Assembly (NCBI GenBank): GCA_965222345.1
Contig: CBDCTS010000002.1
Location: forward strand, 1-64,000
DNA length: 64,000 bases
Source: JADFGZ01 sp965222345
GTDB taxonomy: Bacteria > Acidobacteriota > Terriglobia > 2-12-FULL-54-10
Direction: 5' to 3'
Below, in pieces: positions 28,059 through 35,723 of this stretch. Position numbers and translations under genes: made by a program. The number at the start of each line of letters is the position of its first letter. Position 1 is the first letter of the stretch. The notes under the pieces were generated by a model. That model worked only from the letters and a program-made list of their open reading frames with translations. It had not been told where the DNA came from and did not search any database.

Positions 28059-29234
28059 ATGCGAAAACTAAACCTTCTTTCCACTGTATTGCCCACACTT
28101 CTGCTTTGTTTGTTGGTTCTGTCCGTGTTCTTCCCTCCCCGCGCCGCGGGACAATATGCCGAACAACAGGAAGAGCCCGAAACGCAGAGCCGCCCCCCCG
28201 TCATCCGCCAGGGAGGACCCCGCAGAAGCGTAGGCGAAACGGTCATTGTTCCCCGCGAACGTCCCACCAGGCCCCCCCGCGAGCCTCTGGAGAAAGAGAA
28301 GATCACCGACCCCGGAGACGGTTTCTACATAAGCGCGGACGTAAATTTGGTGAACCTGAGCGTGGTTGTGCAGAACAAGAAGGGCATGTTCATTCCCAAC
28401 TTACAGAAGGGGCATTTTCGGGTTCTGGAAGACGGAGTCGAGCAAAAAATCCAGCGCATGGAAGCTTTCGAGGCTCCCATGACGGTTGCCATGGTGATCG
28501 AATTCAGCGATCTCTACTGGCAGTTTTTGTGGCAGACAATGGAGGCGGCCTATGGCTTCGTCAACTCCTTGCAGGAGCAAGACTGGGTGGCCGTGATCGC
28601 CTACGACATGCGGCCCGAGATTTTGCAGGACTTCACGCGCAGCAAGGGAGCGGCGTTCCAGGCGCTGAACCGGATGCGAATTCCGGGTTTCAGCGAAACC
28701 AACTTGTTTGACGCCTTGTCGGATACCATCACCCGAATGGACGACATCGACGGGAAAAAAGCCATCCTGTTGATCTCGAGCGGCGTCGATACCTTCAGCA
28801 AAATGCGCTACGACAAAACGCTGAAGCTGGTGGAAAGCTCCGACACGCCCGTTTACGCCATCGGCACAGGCCAGGCACTGCGGATGATGTACGATGCGCG
28901 GGGATATATGGGTTCCTCGACGAGCATCGGCTTCCTGCAAGCCGACAATCAACTCCGCAGCTTCGCCCGCCTCTCCGGCGGCAAGTCCTATTTTCCCCGC
29001 TTCGAGGGCCAGTTTCCGGAGATCTACCACGACATTGCCGCATCGCTGCGGAACGAATACAACCTCAGCTTTACCTCAACCAATCCGGCGCGCGACGGCA
29101 AATTTCGCAAGCTGAAAGTGGAGTTGGTGGCGCCGGACGGCAGGTCTTTGAAAGTCGTGGATGAAAAGGGCAAAGAGATCAAATACGAAATACGGACGCG
29201 AAAGGGATACTACGCCCCCCGCGCCGTCGAGTAA
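28059..29234 (+). CDS. VWFA-related protein (TIGR03436 family)
   Basis: The protein has 391 residues. It has a signal peptide (LNLLSTVLPTLLLCLLVLSVF), a Pro/Arg-rich linker, then the TIGR03436 pattern VNLVNLSVVVQNKKGMFIPNLQKGHFRVLEDGVEQKI and a von Willebrand factor A fold (about 150-330) ending with the typical LSFTSTNPARDGKFRKLKVEL and GYYAPRAVE. The usual metal-site DxSxS is altered (VIEFSDLYWQF), so metal binding may be lost. Family members are secreted or surface proteins of unknown role and are most numerous in Acidobacteriota. Confidence 0.85.
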   Translation: MRKLNLLSTVLPTLLLCLLVLSVFFPPRAAGQYAEQQEEPETQSRPPVIRQGGPRRSVGETVIVPRERPTRPPREPLEKEKITDPGDGFYISADVNLVNLSVVVQNKKGMFIPNLQKGHFRVLEDGVEQKIQRMEAFEAPMTVAMVIEFSDLYWQFLWQTMEAAYGFVNSLQEQDWVAVIAYDMRPEILQDFTRSKGAAFQALNRMRIPGFSETNLFDALSDTITRMDDIDGKKAILLISSGVDTFSKMRYDKTLKLVESSDTPVYAIGTGQALRMMYDARGYMGSSTSIGFLQADNQLRSFARLSGGKSYFPRFEGQFPEIYHDIAASLRNEYNLSFTSTNPARDGKFRKLKVELVAPDGRSLKVVDEKGKEIKYEIRTRKGYYAPRAVE

Positions 29235-29668
29235 GCAGGCTCGGCTGCACTGGCTGCAGCTGTTTGCCATTGCAGGTCAATAAAAGTTTTTCCTTTCCGC
29301 ATCGCTTGTGGTGCGTTGCAGCGTGACATTGTTTTCGCGCTTACTCTCATCCACTACCCAGCCGGGATTTTTCCAACTAGAGCATTTCACCTATTGATGT
29401 AGTCTGGCTAATCTTTGGTAGCCGTGGCGGATTGGTTTTCCGCCTTAGGTTTTCCATTGGCGACAAAGACCCACGAAGAGGAAAGCGCTCCTCGTGACTG
29501 CCCGATATAAACCAGCGAGAAAAATGCTGTAGCTCTACCCACTGCAGGCTGATGTGGTGATGCCCCAACCCTGTGCATAGATTGGTGAGGTCCGGCGTGC
29601 CTCTGGAACAGATCACAAGGGTTTTGAAAGGGTTCACTGCCGGACAAGCTGACAAAATCCTGGGTCGG

Positions 29669-29877
29669 AAGCTACCGGAAACGCGGTCATGCCGAGCAAA
29701 GCGCAGCAGGAGCACAGGCCGAGAGGCCTAGGCAGGTAGCGACAGGCCTCCAGGGTTGTCCCCAAGTGGGCAGGCGGCAAGCGGCTAACCTGAGAGTACA
29801 CGTCTTTCGACCTGTACTCTCTACAAGGCAGGCAGGAATGCCTGCCCTACCTGGCAAGCTACCGGAAATGCGGTCAT
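29669..29877. repeat. Repeat unit bounded by 22-bp direct repeats, with REP-like palindrome
   Basis: The words AAGCTACCGGAA and YGCGGTCAT form a 22-bp direct repeat with one mismatch at 29669-29690 and 29856-29877. Between them are GGAGCACAGGCC words shared with 10370-10430 and a perfect palindrome, GGCAGGCA-GGAA-TGCCTGCC, at 29828-29847. The rest of 29235-29668 shows no supported gene. Confidence 0.7.
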
Positions 29878-29882
29878 TTCGG

Positions 29883-30025
29883 AAGCAGGCAGGCGTCTTC
29901 CACTGTTTTCTCCCAAGTCCTTCCTTTCATTGCTCTTACACGGTTTTGGGGCGTCTGCTTTCGCTCGCAACGCTTACGGCCTAGCCCGCTTAATGGGCGA
30001 GTTTTCTGACGGTTTCTTGACGGTG
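29883..30025 (+). repeat. 143-bp dispersed repeat, copy A
   Basis: This segment matches 58228-58370 with no length difference and few substitutions; the core ACACGGTTTTGGGGCGTCTG and TTTTCTGACGGTTTCTTGACG are identical. It encodes nothing evident. In copy B the same segment follows directly on a truncated integrase, suggesting it is mobile or part of a larger mobile unit. Confidence 0.8.
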
Positions 30026-30074
30026 GTTGCTGCCACGGCCATGCGCTACGGAATTGCAGCACGTTGTTGTACTA

Positions 30075-31099
30075 GACCATTTTTACAAATGGTGTATAGT
30101 AATGGTTGGCGGTTCACTGCGAACACAACCAAATGGCGAAGGCGTATTCGAACGATCTGCGGCGGAAGCTGTTGGAGGCGTATGATCGCGGCGAGGGAAG
30201 TCTGCGGGAGCTGGCGGAGCGGTTCGGGGTGAGCAGTCCGTATGCCTGGAAGATTTCGGCGCAGCGGAAGCGAACGGGGCGGGTCGAGCGGGTGGAGCAG
30301 CGGCACGGACCGGAGAGCAAAGTCACCGAGACTGTGCAACAGCAGTTGCGAACCTGGGTGCGGCAACAGCCCGACTTGACCCTGCTAGAGATTCAGGAAC
30401 GGCTGTGGGAAACGGAAGGGCTGCCGGTGAGCCTGTCGCGGTTGTGGCAGGTACTGCGGCGGCTGCAGCTGCGGCTCAAAAAAAATCGCTCCACGCCCAG
30501 GAACAAAACACCCCGCAGAATCAGCGGCGGCGGGCGGCCTGGCGGGCCGCGTTGAGCGAGGTCGATCCGGCGCGGCTGGTGTTTCTGGACGAGAGTGGGG
30601 TGACGACGGAAATGACACGCCGCTATGGACGGGCTCCGTCGGGAGAACGCGTGCGCGAGGCAACTCCAGCGGGACACTGGAGCACGCTCACGCTGCTGGG
30701 TGCCCTGACGAGCCAGGGAATGCTGGCCAGCATGACGGTGGAATCGTCCACCGATGGAGAGGTGTTACTGGCCTATCTGGAGGAAGTCTTGTGCCCCTGC
30801 CTGCAACCGGGACAGATCGTGATCGCCGACAATCTCTCGGCCCATAAAGTGGACGGCGTGCGGGAGCGGATCGAAGCGACCGGGGCAACGCTGTTCTACC
30901 TGCCGCCCTACTCCCCCGACTTCAATCCGATTGAGCCAGCTTGCTCCAAGATCAAACAGCACCTCCGCAAGACCAAAGCGCGAACCCTGGACCGGCTTGA
31001 GCACGCCGTCGCTCAGGCTCTGGCCACCGTCACCTCACCGGATGCCCAGGGATGGTTTCGCCATTGTGGATATGCTATACACTAACTATAAAAATAGTC
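30075..31099 (+). mobile_element. IS630-type insertion sequence
   Basis: The element is 1025 bp, bounded by TA dinucleotides at 30073-30074 and 31100-31101, as expected for IS630/Tc1 elements that target TA. Imperfect terminal inverted repeats of about 25 bp are visible: GACCATTTTTACAAATGGTG at left and GACTATTTTTATAGTTAGTG on the opposite strand at right, both continuing TATAG. It carries one transposase in two frames. Confidence 0.9.
30133..31085 (+). CDS. IS630 family transposase (two frames, -1 frameshift)
   Basis: Frame 1 (30133-30555) has the HTH domain: YSNDLRRKLLEAYDRGEGSLRELAERFGVS. Frame 2 (to 31085) has the DDE domain: VFLDESGVTTE, IVIADNLSAHK and LPPYSPDFNPIEPACSKIK. The frames overlap, and a run of eight A at about 30478-30485 lies where the protein must change from one to the other by -1, giving RLKKKSLHAQEQ. 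IS630 elements are known for such slippery A-runs. Apart from this the frames are intact, so the element may be active. Confidence 0.88.
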
Positions 31100-31130
31100 T
31101 AACTTCAATCCGCCGGAAAGAGGCGCGGGA

Positions 31131-31238
31131 GCTACCATTTTCCAGAGTGCGTCAATCCGCAATCCCCCTGCGGGCAGCCTAACTTCGACGGCGACCGCAG
31201 CGAGACAGATTCAGTTTGCCTTGAGGCTTTCCTTCTAG
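31131..31238 (+). pseudogene. C-terminal remnant of an Oar-like TonB-dependent receptor
   Basis: The last frame before TAG at 31236 reads RNPPAGSLTSTATAARQIQF then ALRLSF. It is nearly the same ending as the intact receptor at 43972 (TSARQLQFALRLTF). Only about 35 codons remain, directly right of the IS630 end at 31099, so the receptor body was lost, probably through the insertion and a later deletion. Confidence 0.7.
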
Positions 31239-31321
31239 GGTATGACCTCCCCTTGGAGATCCTGATAATATCTGGGAGCCTCCTCAGTTTTGGCGGCATA
31301 CGGTAGTTGGGTAGTGGAGTC

Positions 31322-31688
31322 ATGGGCATGGGCAGAAATAATATGCTGGCGTCTCTCGGAGTTTGTTGTGCAGCGCCGGCTGGGTATTTTGTAATCGGGA
31401 GCGTTCTCAAGCATGAGCTTGGTTTGCTGGGTTCGGTGCAAATTCGCGAGTTCCATCCGGTAGTCTTGGTCGGTGGACTCGGTCGGTGGACTCGCGCTTT
31501 CGCTCGCGCTGAATCTTTGGCCCTTCTTCAAGCCAGATCGTTTGGTCAATTCTCCGGAAGATGGCCTAATTCTGTTGCTGAAAGGCCGGAGATTAAACGC
31601 CGCGCTAGCCGTCATAAGCGGAGTGTGTATTCTCGTGTTGCTTCTATATATAGTCACCGAAAACCTCCTGGAACAAGGCGGTGCCTAA
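31322..31688 (+). pseudogene. Small membrane protein gene broken by a 13-bp tandem duplication
   Basis: One frame from 31322 reads to VLKHELGLLGSVQIREFHPV and VLVGGL; another continues LALSLALNLWPFFKPDRLVN and, further on, LNAALAVISGVCILVLLLYI to the stop TAA at 31686-31688. The frame change lies exactly at a tandem duplication of GGTCGGTGGACTC (31468-31480 and 31481-31493). Removing one copy joins the frames into one protein of about 117 residues with two or three membrane segments. I recall similar small membrane proteins of unknown function in environmental bacteria. Its stop codon lies inside an attC-like sequence, as in integron cassettes. Confidence 0.65.
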
Positions 31689-31769
31689 CAAGCCGTTGAA
31701 CCGGACGCGGGAACAGACGGGCGAATGTCTAATCATTAGGCGGCACGCCGGTTAACGGCAACGTTGGCC
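31683..31769 (+). other. attC-like recombination site (integron cassette type)
   Basis: The left arm reads GCCTAAC-AA-GCCGTTGAACCGG (31683-31704) and the right arm CCGGTTAACGGC-AAC-GTTGGCC (31748-31769). The inner arms pair except for one unpaired G on the left, the asymmetry expected of L''/L' boxes. The outer boxes resemble RYYYAAC and GTTRRRY, the right one with a mismatch. The site is 87 bp, a normal attC length, and overlaps the stop of the preceding gene. No integrase or second attC was found, so it would be a solitary site. Confidence 0.42.
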
Positions 31770-31829
31770 AGAACGACAGTGGTTTGCTCGCGGATCTCCA
31801 TAACACGCAGAAAATCGAAGGAGGACATC

Positions 31830-32300
31830 ATGACACGTTTCGCTAAGGTCCTTTTGATCGCCGGAGGCCTAGCTGTGGTAACTTTTATTGCCGGTGCGGC
31901 TGTTGTGGCGCAGCAGGGCCGGGAAGCGATCTTTTTTGATTCCGTAACGCACGATTTCACAAAGGGGGTCCTCATAGCGTGGGGGAACCGAGGCGAGGGG
32001 CCGTCTGGCGCCTTCGTCAGGTTCGGGCCCGGGAACCCTGATGCCGCCATCCTCCATATTCACACGAACGACACTCGAGTGATAGGGATCCGCGGCGCCT
32101 ACATCTACAGATCTCAGGACGGGACGGAGCAACGTGTAGGACCAGGTCAGTATCTCTTCATCCCAGGAGGTTTGCCGCATGTGAGCTTTGGTGATCCGAA
32201 TGAAGGCGCCCTTATTTATGAAGAGTCGTTGGCGAGATTCGACGCTATTGCCGTGGGTCGGTATCAGACAGCCTGGCTAACACGCGATGGGAGCCGCTGA
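31830..32300 (+). CDS. Exported single-domain cupin protein
   Basis: The protein has 156 residues. ATG 31830 follows GAAGGAGGACATC. The signal peptide is FAKVLLIAGGLAVVTFIAGAAVVA. The cupin barrel shows PDAAILHIHTNDTRVIGIRGAYIY (metal-site histidines), then GPGQYLFIPGGLPHVSFGDP with a further His. The substrate is unknown; such exported cupins often have DUF4437-like folds. The start found further upstream (31764) overlaps the attC-like site and lacks a ribosome site. Confidence 0.8.
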   Translation: MTRFAKVLLIAGGLAVVTFIAGAAVVAQQGREAIFFDSVTHDFTKGVLIAWGNRGEGPSGAFVRFGPGNPDAAILHIHTNDTRVIGIRGAYIYRSQDGTEQRVGPGQYLFIPGGLPHVSFGDPNEGALIYEESLARFDAIAVGRYQTAWLTRDGSR

Positions 32301-32548
32301 CGGAAGCTGATCGGGTTCTTTTAACGAACTAATCGGTCACGCTTCAGTCTATAAACGCCGGAGAGAGAATAGGTCAGGAAGCGCCGCTGCAGCGGCGGGC
32401 AAGGGGTGCACAGTCTCCTCGACCGGCTGCGAAGGGGGTCTCTTTCGAGAGCCGGGGGATTATGTAGACCGAGGCGTCCGTATAACATTCCGGAGGCAAA
32501 TTGCAGCATGCAGTGGCAGGTCTCCCTGGTTTGCTTAAACCGAAAGAG

Positions 32549-33376
32549 TTAGAAAATCTCCGGGAAATAAAATGTCAGAATGGCATTGAGACGCATATCT
32601 GCAACGATGAGCTCTTTATACTTGGGGTTCAGAACTGCCCCTCGAGGTTTCTTCAGGGTGCTCCTCGGCCCTACCGGGATCTTCCATCGCGGCGGAACGT
32701 CCCCGTTATCGTCCAGTCTCCAAACGCCGATAAAAGCACCTTCAGGCTCCATTTCCTCAATGGGGCCGGGCTGGGTGGCGATCACCAGCTTGCGCTGGGG
32801 ATTCACTGCTACCTGCGTGATCCGAATAATTCCCGATTTGGGTCCTCGAATCACGCCGCGCGGCTTCACGTTCCCTTTGTCCGTGCGGTTGTAAATCAGA
32901 AGAGCCCCTGTGGGCGCGGCGGGGTCTCTCCCTTGGTTGAGCCCGACGACGAGCAGGTCGTGTATCGCGTCGACGGAAAGTGTAGATGCACTCCTCAACT
33001 GGGTGTCGGGGCCCTGGATCAGCCGAATTGGGGCCACGTTCCCGTTGGCTGTTCGCTGAAACACCAGGATCGAATCGCTGTTGGGCACAAGAATTTCACC
33101 GTTAACCGGGTCCACATCGAGCCGGTCCACGCCGCGTAATTGCGTATTGGAACCCTGAATGATGCGAATGGGCGGCTCGTTGCCCTCCGCGCCGCCCCGG
33201 AACACCAGAATTGCCTGGGCAAAGGGATTGGTTACCAGGAATTCGTCATTGACTGCGTCGTAACGGATGTCATGCATCGTGCGGCTGAGTTTGGTCTCTT
33301 GTCCAGCAAGCATTCGGTTCGGGGCTGCCCCTCCCTCCGCCAGCCTGGCGAAGGTCGCAATCTGCGGGTGGGCCAC
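32549..33376 (-). CDS. Beta-propeller protein copy 1, part after in-frame UGA
   Basis: These 275 codons continue the frame of 33377-34783 with only a UGA between. The sequence is VAHPQIATFARLAEGG, then about five propeller blades of the pattern ILVFQRTANGNVAPIRLIQG, ending DMRLNAILTFYFPEIF. It has no signal peptide, no ribosome site before its GTG, and it begins in mid-blade. I therefore read it as the second half of one exported protein of about 744 residues rather than as a separate gene. If it were separate it would depend on stop-start coupling at TGAGTG. The blades resemble NHL/YncE-type repeats; function is unknown. Confidence 0.8.
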   Translation of the reverse strand: MAHPQIATFARLAEGGAAPNRMLAGQETKLSRTMHDIRYDAVNDEFLVTNPFAQAILVFRGGAEGNEPPIRIIQGSNTQLRGVDRLDVDPVNGEILVPNSDSILVFQRTANGNVAPIRLIQGPDTQLRSASTLSVDAIHDLLVVGLNQGRDPAAPTGALLIYNRTDKGNVKPRGVIRGPKSGIIRITQVAVNPQRKLVIATQPGPIEEMEPEGAFIGVWRLDDNGDVPPRWKIPVGPRSTLKKPRGAVLNPKYKELIVADMRLNAILTFYFPEIF

Positions 33377-33379
33377 TCA
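33334..33379 (-). promoter_or_regulatory. Candidate UGA recoding site and SECIS-like hairpin, copy 1
   Basis: UGA is at 33379-33377. Thirty nt later comes a hairpin: stem CCUUCGCC paired with GGCGGAGG (8 bp, one G-U) around loop AGGCU (33354-33334 on the minus strand). Its position and a loop starting AGG fit what is known of bacterial selenocysteine insertion elements. The function is unproven. Confidence 0.5.
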
Positions 33380-34783
33380 GTTGGGAACCAGGATTTCATC
33401 CCGCTTGGTGTCGTATCCCACGGCGCCTGGATTTCCGATCATCAGCGTTGGGTCCTCGACCGCTCCCCCCCGAATGGTTCGAATGGGTGCAACGTCTCCA
33501 TCGGCAGTTAACGGGTAAACGGTGGCTGTGTGATTTCCCATATTGGCTACCCACACTTCCCCATTCTTCCGATCCAAAGCTACACTGGTCGGGTTCCGGA
33601 TGCCCGTCCTGGGACCCTGAATGACCCGGCTCGGGGCGACGTTGCCCTCGTCAGAAGTGCGGAACACCAGGATCGAGTGTTCCATGTCGTTAGCCACATA
33701 CAGTTCTCCGCGCTCCTCATCGACCGCCAAGTGCATCGGCCAGTTCAACCCGGTCTTAGGCCCCTCGATGATCCGCAGAGGCGCGGTGTTCCCCTTCGCG
33801 TCTCGGGCATACACGGTAATCGAGGGAGGCTCAAACTTGCCGGAGCCCCGCTGAAACCTACCCATGCTTCGACTAGGGTCCTCGATGGAGGGCCCAGGGT
33901 TGCCTCGAAATCTCGCATTGCCATGGTTGCTGATGAACAGCAGATTGTCCTTCGCATCCACAGCCACGCCGTGCGGGTCTTCCAACTGGGTGTCATCCCC
34001 GAATAACCGCCGCAGCGGGGGCTCCTCGCCCTCGGCCATCTTGCGGTAGATCACGACCGCATTGCTGTGCTGGACTGTCAAGTAAAGCTCCTGCCTCCCC
34101 TCGTCCACGGCAATGCCGAATGTCCCATGCGGAGTGGCCAGATACCGGTCCGGCGCCACATTACCTCGCGCCTCCTTGGAGAAGACCGCCATCCAGTCCT
34201 GGGTGTCGTTATTAATCACGTAAGTTTCCAGCGTCTTCGGATCGATGTAGACGCCGCACATCATCTCCGCCTTCGTCAGATTGCCTCCGATGACACGTTT
34301 CGGTTCGGTCATCCGGGCGCTGGGGGGAGTGTTGTCGAGCCGGTCGTACTCCAGGATCTGAAATAGATTCTCGTCGGTCACCACGAGCATATTGCTTTCC
34401 GGCTCTACGGCGATGGCGCTGTAGGTGGGATTGGGGTCCCGGATGACCCGTAAAGGGGCCCGGTCTACATCAGGGTTGCTCCCCTCGGCGGAAGCCTCCG
34501 CTGCCGGGCGAGCCGACGAGTCCTTCCCCTGCAGGGTCGCCAGCAGTGTTGTAGTCGCGCTGGCGGGCATCCACTGGCACATCTCCCCGTCCATTACCGG
34601 CAACGGCTCATAGGAGACCAGTTGGGCATAGCCAGTGGGTCTTCGCAAGGCTGCCTGGGCAGCAGCGCTTTGTTCCGACATTTTCGTCTGCCCGGCAAGC
34701 AACACCCAGATGGCCCCAGTGGCCAGCAGGGACGCCAAAGAGATCAAACCCGCCCTCTGTCGTAAGTGCGATACACGAACCAT
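33377..34783 (-). CDS. Exported beta-propeller protein copy 1, part before in-frame UGA
   Basis: The 468-residue N-terminal part starts at ATG 34783 after GGAAGGGGGACAC. It has a signal/anchor (AGLISLASLLATGAIWVLLAG), then the motif DGEMCQWMPASATTTLLATL shared by all three copies, then blades such as LYVANDMEHSILVFRTSDEG and WVANMGNHTATVYPLTADGD. A second conserved Cys lies in MCGVYIDPKT. It ends TKRDEILVPN-UGA. Copies 2 and 3 have the same architecture and the same UGA. The start at 34816 is open but has a poorer context. It would be a periplasmic or surface propeller; the ligand or reaction is unknown. Confidence 0.82.
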   Translation of the reverse strand: MVRVSHLRQRAGLISLASLLATGAIWVLLAGQTKMSEQSAAAQAALRRPTGYAQLVSYEPLPVMDGEMCQWMPASATTTLLATLQGKDSSARPAAEASAEGSNPDVDRAPLRVIRDPNPTYSAIAVEPESNMLVVTDENLFQILEYDRLDNTPPSARMTEPKRVIGGNLTKAEMMCGVYIDPKTLETYVINNDTQDWMAVFSKEARGNVAPDRYLATPHGTFGIAVDEGRQELYLTVQHSNAVVIYRKMAEGEEPPLRRLFGDDTQLEDPHGVAVDAKDNLLFISNHGNARFRGNPGPSIEDPSRSMGRFQRGSGKFEPPSITVYARDAKGNTAPLRIIEGPKTGLNWPMHLAVDEERGELYVANDMEHSILVFRTSDEGNVAPSRVIQGPRTGIRNPTSVALDRKNGEVWVANMGNHTATVYPLTADGDVAPIRTIRGGAVEDPTLMIGNPGAVGYDTKRDEILVPN

Positions 34784-34940
34784 GTGTCCCCCTTCCTTCT
34801 TCGGCACGGCTTCCATCAGAAACGCCAGGACTCGACTGAGAGCCTTAGAGTTCGTGAAAGGCCAGCATCTGTGAAGGTTGGTGCTAGTTAATTCCTCTTT
34901 CTGGAATAAAGCTTCTCCTTGCCTCCCCTCTTCGGAGTTC

Positions 34941-35720
34941 CTAGAACGCCTCAGGGAGGTGGAACGTCAGGATTGCGTTGATGGTCTTGTCCGAGACAAT
35001 CACGTTCTTATTTTTGGGGTCCACGGTAATTCCTCGGGCATCCTTCAGCAACCCGCCCGGTCCGCCGATGGTCCAGCGAGGTGGGGCGTCTCCCTTATCG
35101 TGGATGCTCCACACACCCACGTAGTCCTCCGGTGTGTAGCGCCCGCTGGGGCGGACAGCCGCGAAAATCATCCCGCTGGCCGGATTGGTTGTCAGTAGCG
35201 AGGCGGCCATAGCTTCTCTACTGGAAATGAAAGCACGAGGCTTGGTATACCCCGAAGCGGTCCGGTCATAGATGCGCAGCCCGCCGCCCGAGACGATCAG
35301 TAGATTGTGAACCGGGTCTACGGTCACCCGGCCTGCACGGAGTCCCGAATTTGCACCCCCTAAAATTCGAATAGGAGCCACGTCCCCGTCGGCGTCCCTC
35401 GGGAAGACCAGAACTCTATCACCCTGGGGAACGAAGATTTCCCCGTGGATGGGGTCTATGGCCAAGGCCTGGGGATTCTTCAACTGCGTGCTGGGACCAA
35501 AAATCTTGCGAATTGGCGCCACATCGCCATCCGCGTCCCCACGGAACGTGAGAATGGCATAGGCATAGAACTGCGGCACCACGATCTCGTCGCGAACCGG
35601 GTCATAAGCCATGTCGTGCATCGTGCGGGTAAAGAGCGTGTTCTGTCCGGCAATTTCCCTTGTCGGTCTTGCGCCACCATCCGCCAACCTGGCGAATGCC
35701 GCAACCTGCGGATGGCCCAC
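34941..35720 (-). CDS. Beta-propeller protein copy 2, part after in-frame UGA
   Basis: These 259 codons follow the UGA of 35721-37160 in the same frame: VGHPQVAAFARLADGG, RTMHDMAYDPVRDEIVVPQ, blades with ILTFRGDADGDVAPIRKIFG, ending TINAILTFHLPEAF. It has no signal peptide and no ribosome site. Alignment with copy 1 is continuous across the UGA and to the C-terminus, so the half is under the same constraint as the N-terminal half. I interpret it as the C-terminal half of a protein of about 739 residues; stop-start coupling is the alternative. Confidence 0.8.
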   Translation of the reverse strand: MGHPQVAAFARLADGGARPTREIAGQNTLFTRTMHDMAYDPVRDEIVVPQFYAYAILTFRGDADGDVAPIRKIFGPSTQLKNPQALAIDPIHGEIFVPQGDRVLVFPRDADGDVAPIRILGGANSGLRAGRVTVDPVHNLLIVSGGGLRIYDRTASGYTKPRAFISSREAMAASLLTTNPASGMIFAAVRPSGRYTPEDYVGVWSIHDKGDAPPRWTIGGPGGLLKDARGITVDPKNKNVIVSDKTINAILTFHLPEAF

Positions 35721-35723
35721 TCA
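35678..35723 (-). promoter_or_regulatory. Candidate UGA recoding site and SECIS-like hairpin, copy 2
   Basis: UGA is at 35723-35721. The hairpin stem is CAUUCGCC with GGCGGAUG (8 bp, one G-U) and the loop is AGGUU, again starting exactly 30 nt after the UGA. Relative to copy 1 one stem pair changed from C-G to A-U on both sides, a compensatory pair, although coding constraint also acts here. Confidence 0.5.

Noticed and set aside
33377..33379. The propeller UGA as a sequencing error, ordinary nonsense mutation or genome-wide UGA reassignment
   Set aside because: The same codon in the same context occurs in three diverged paralogues, the downstream halves stay conserved, and other genes here (for example the cytochrome c, lpxC and FmdB-type genes) end normally at TGA.
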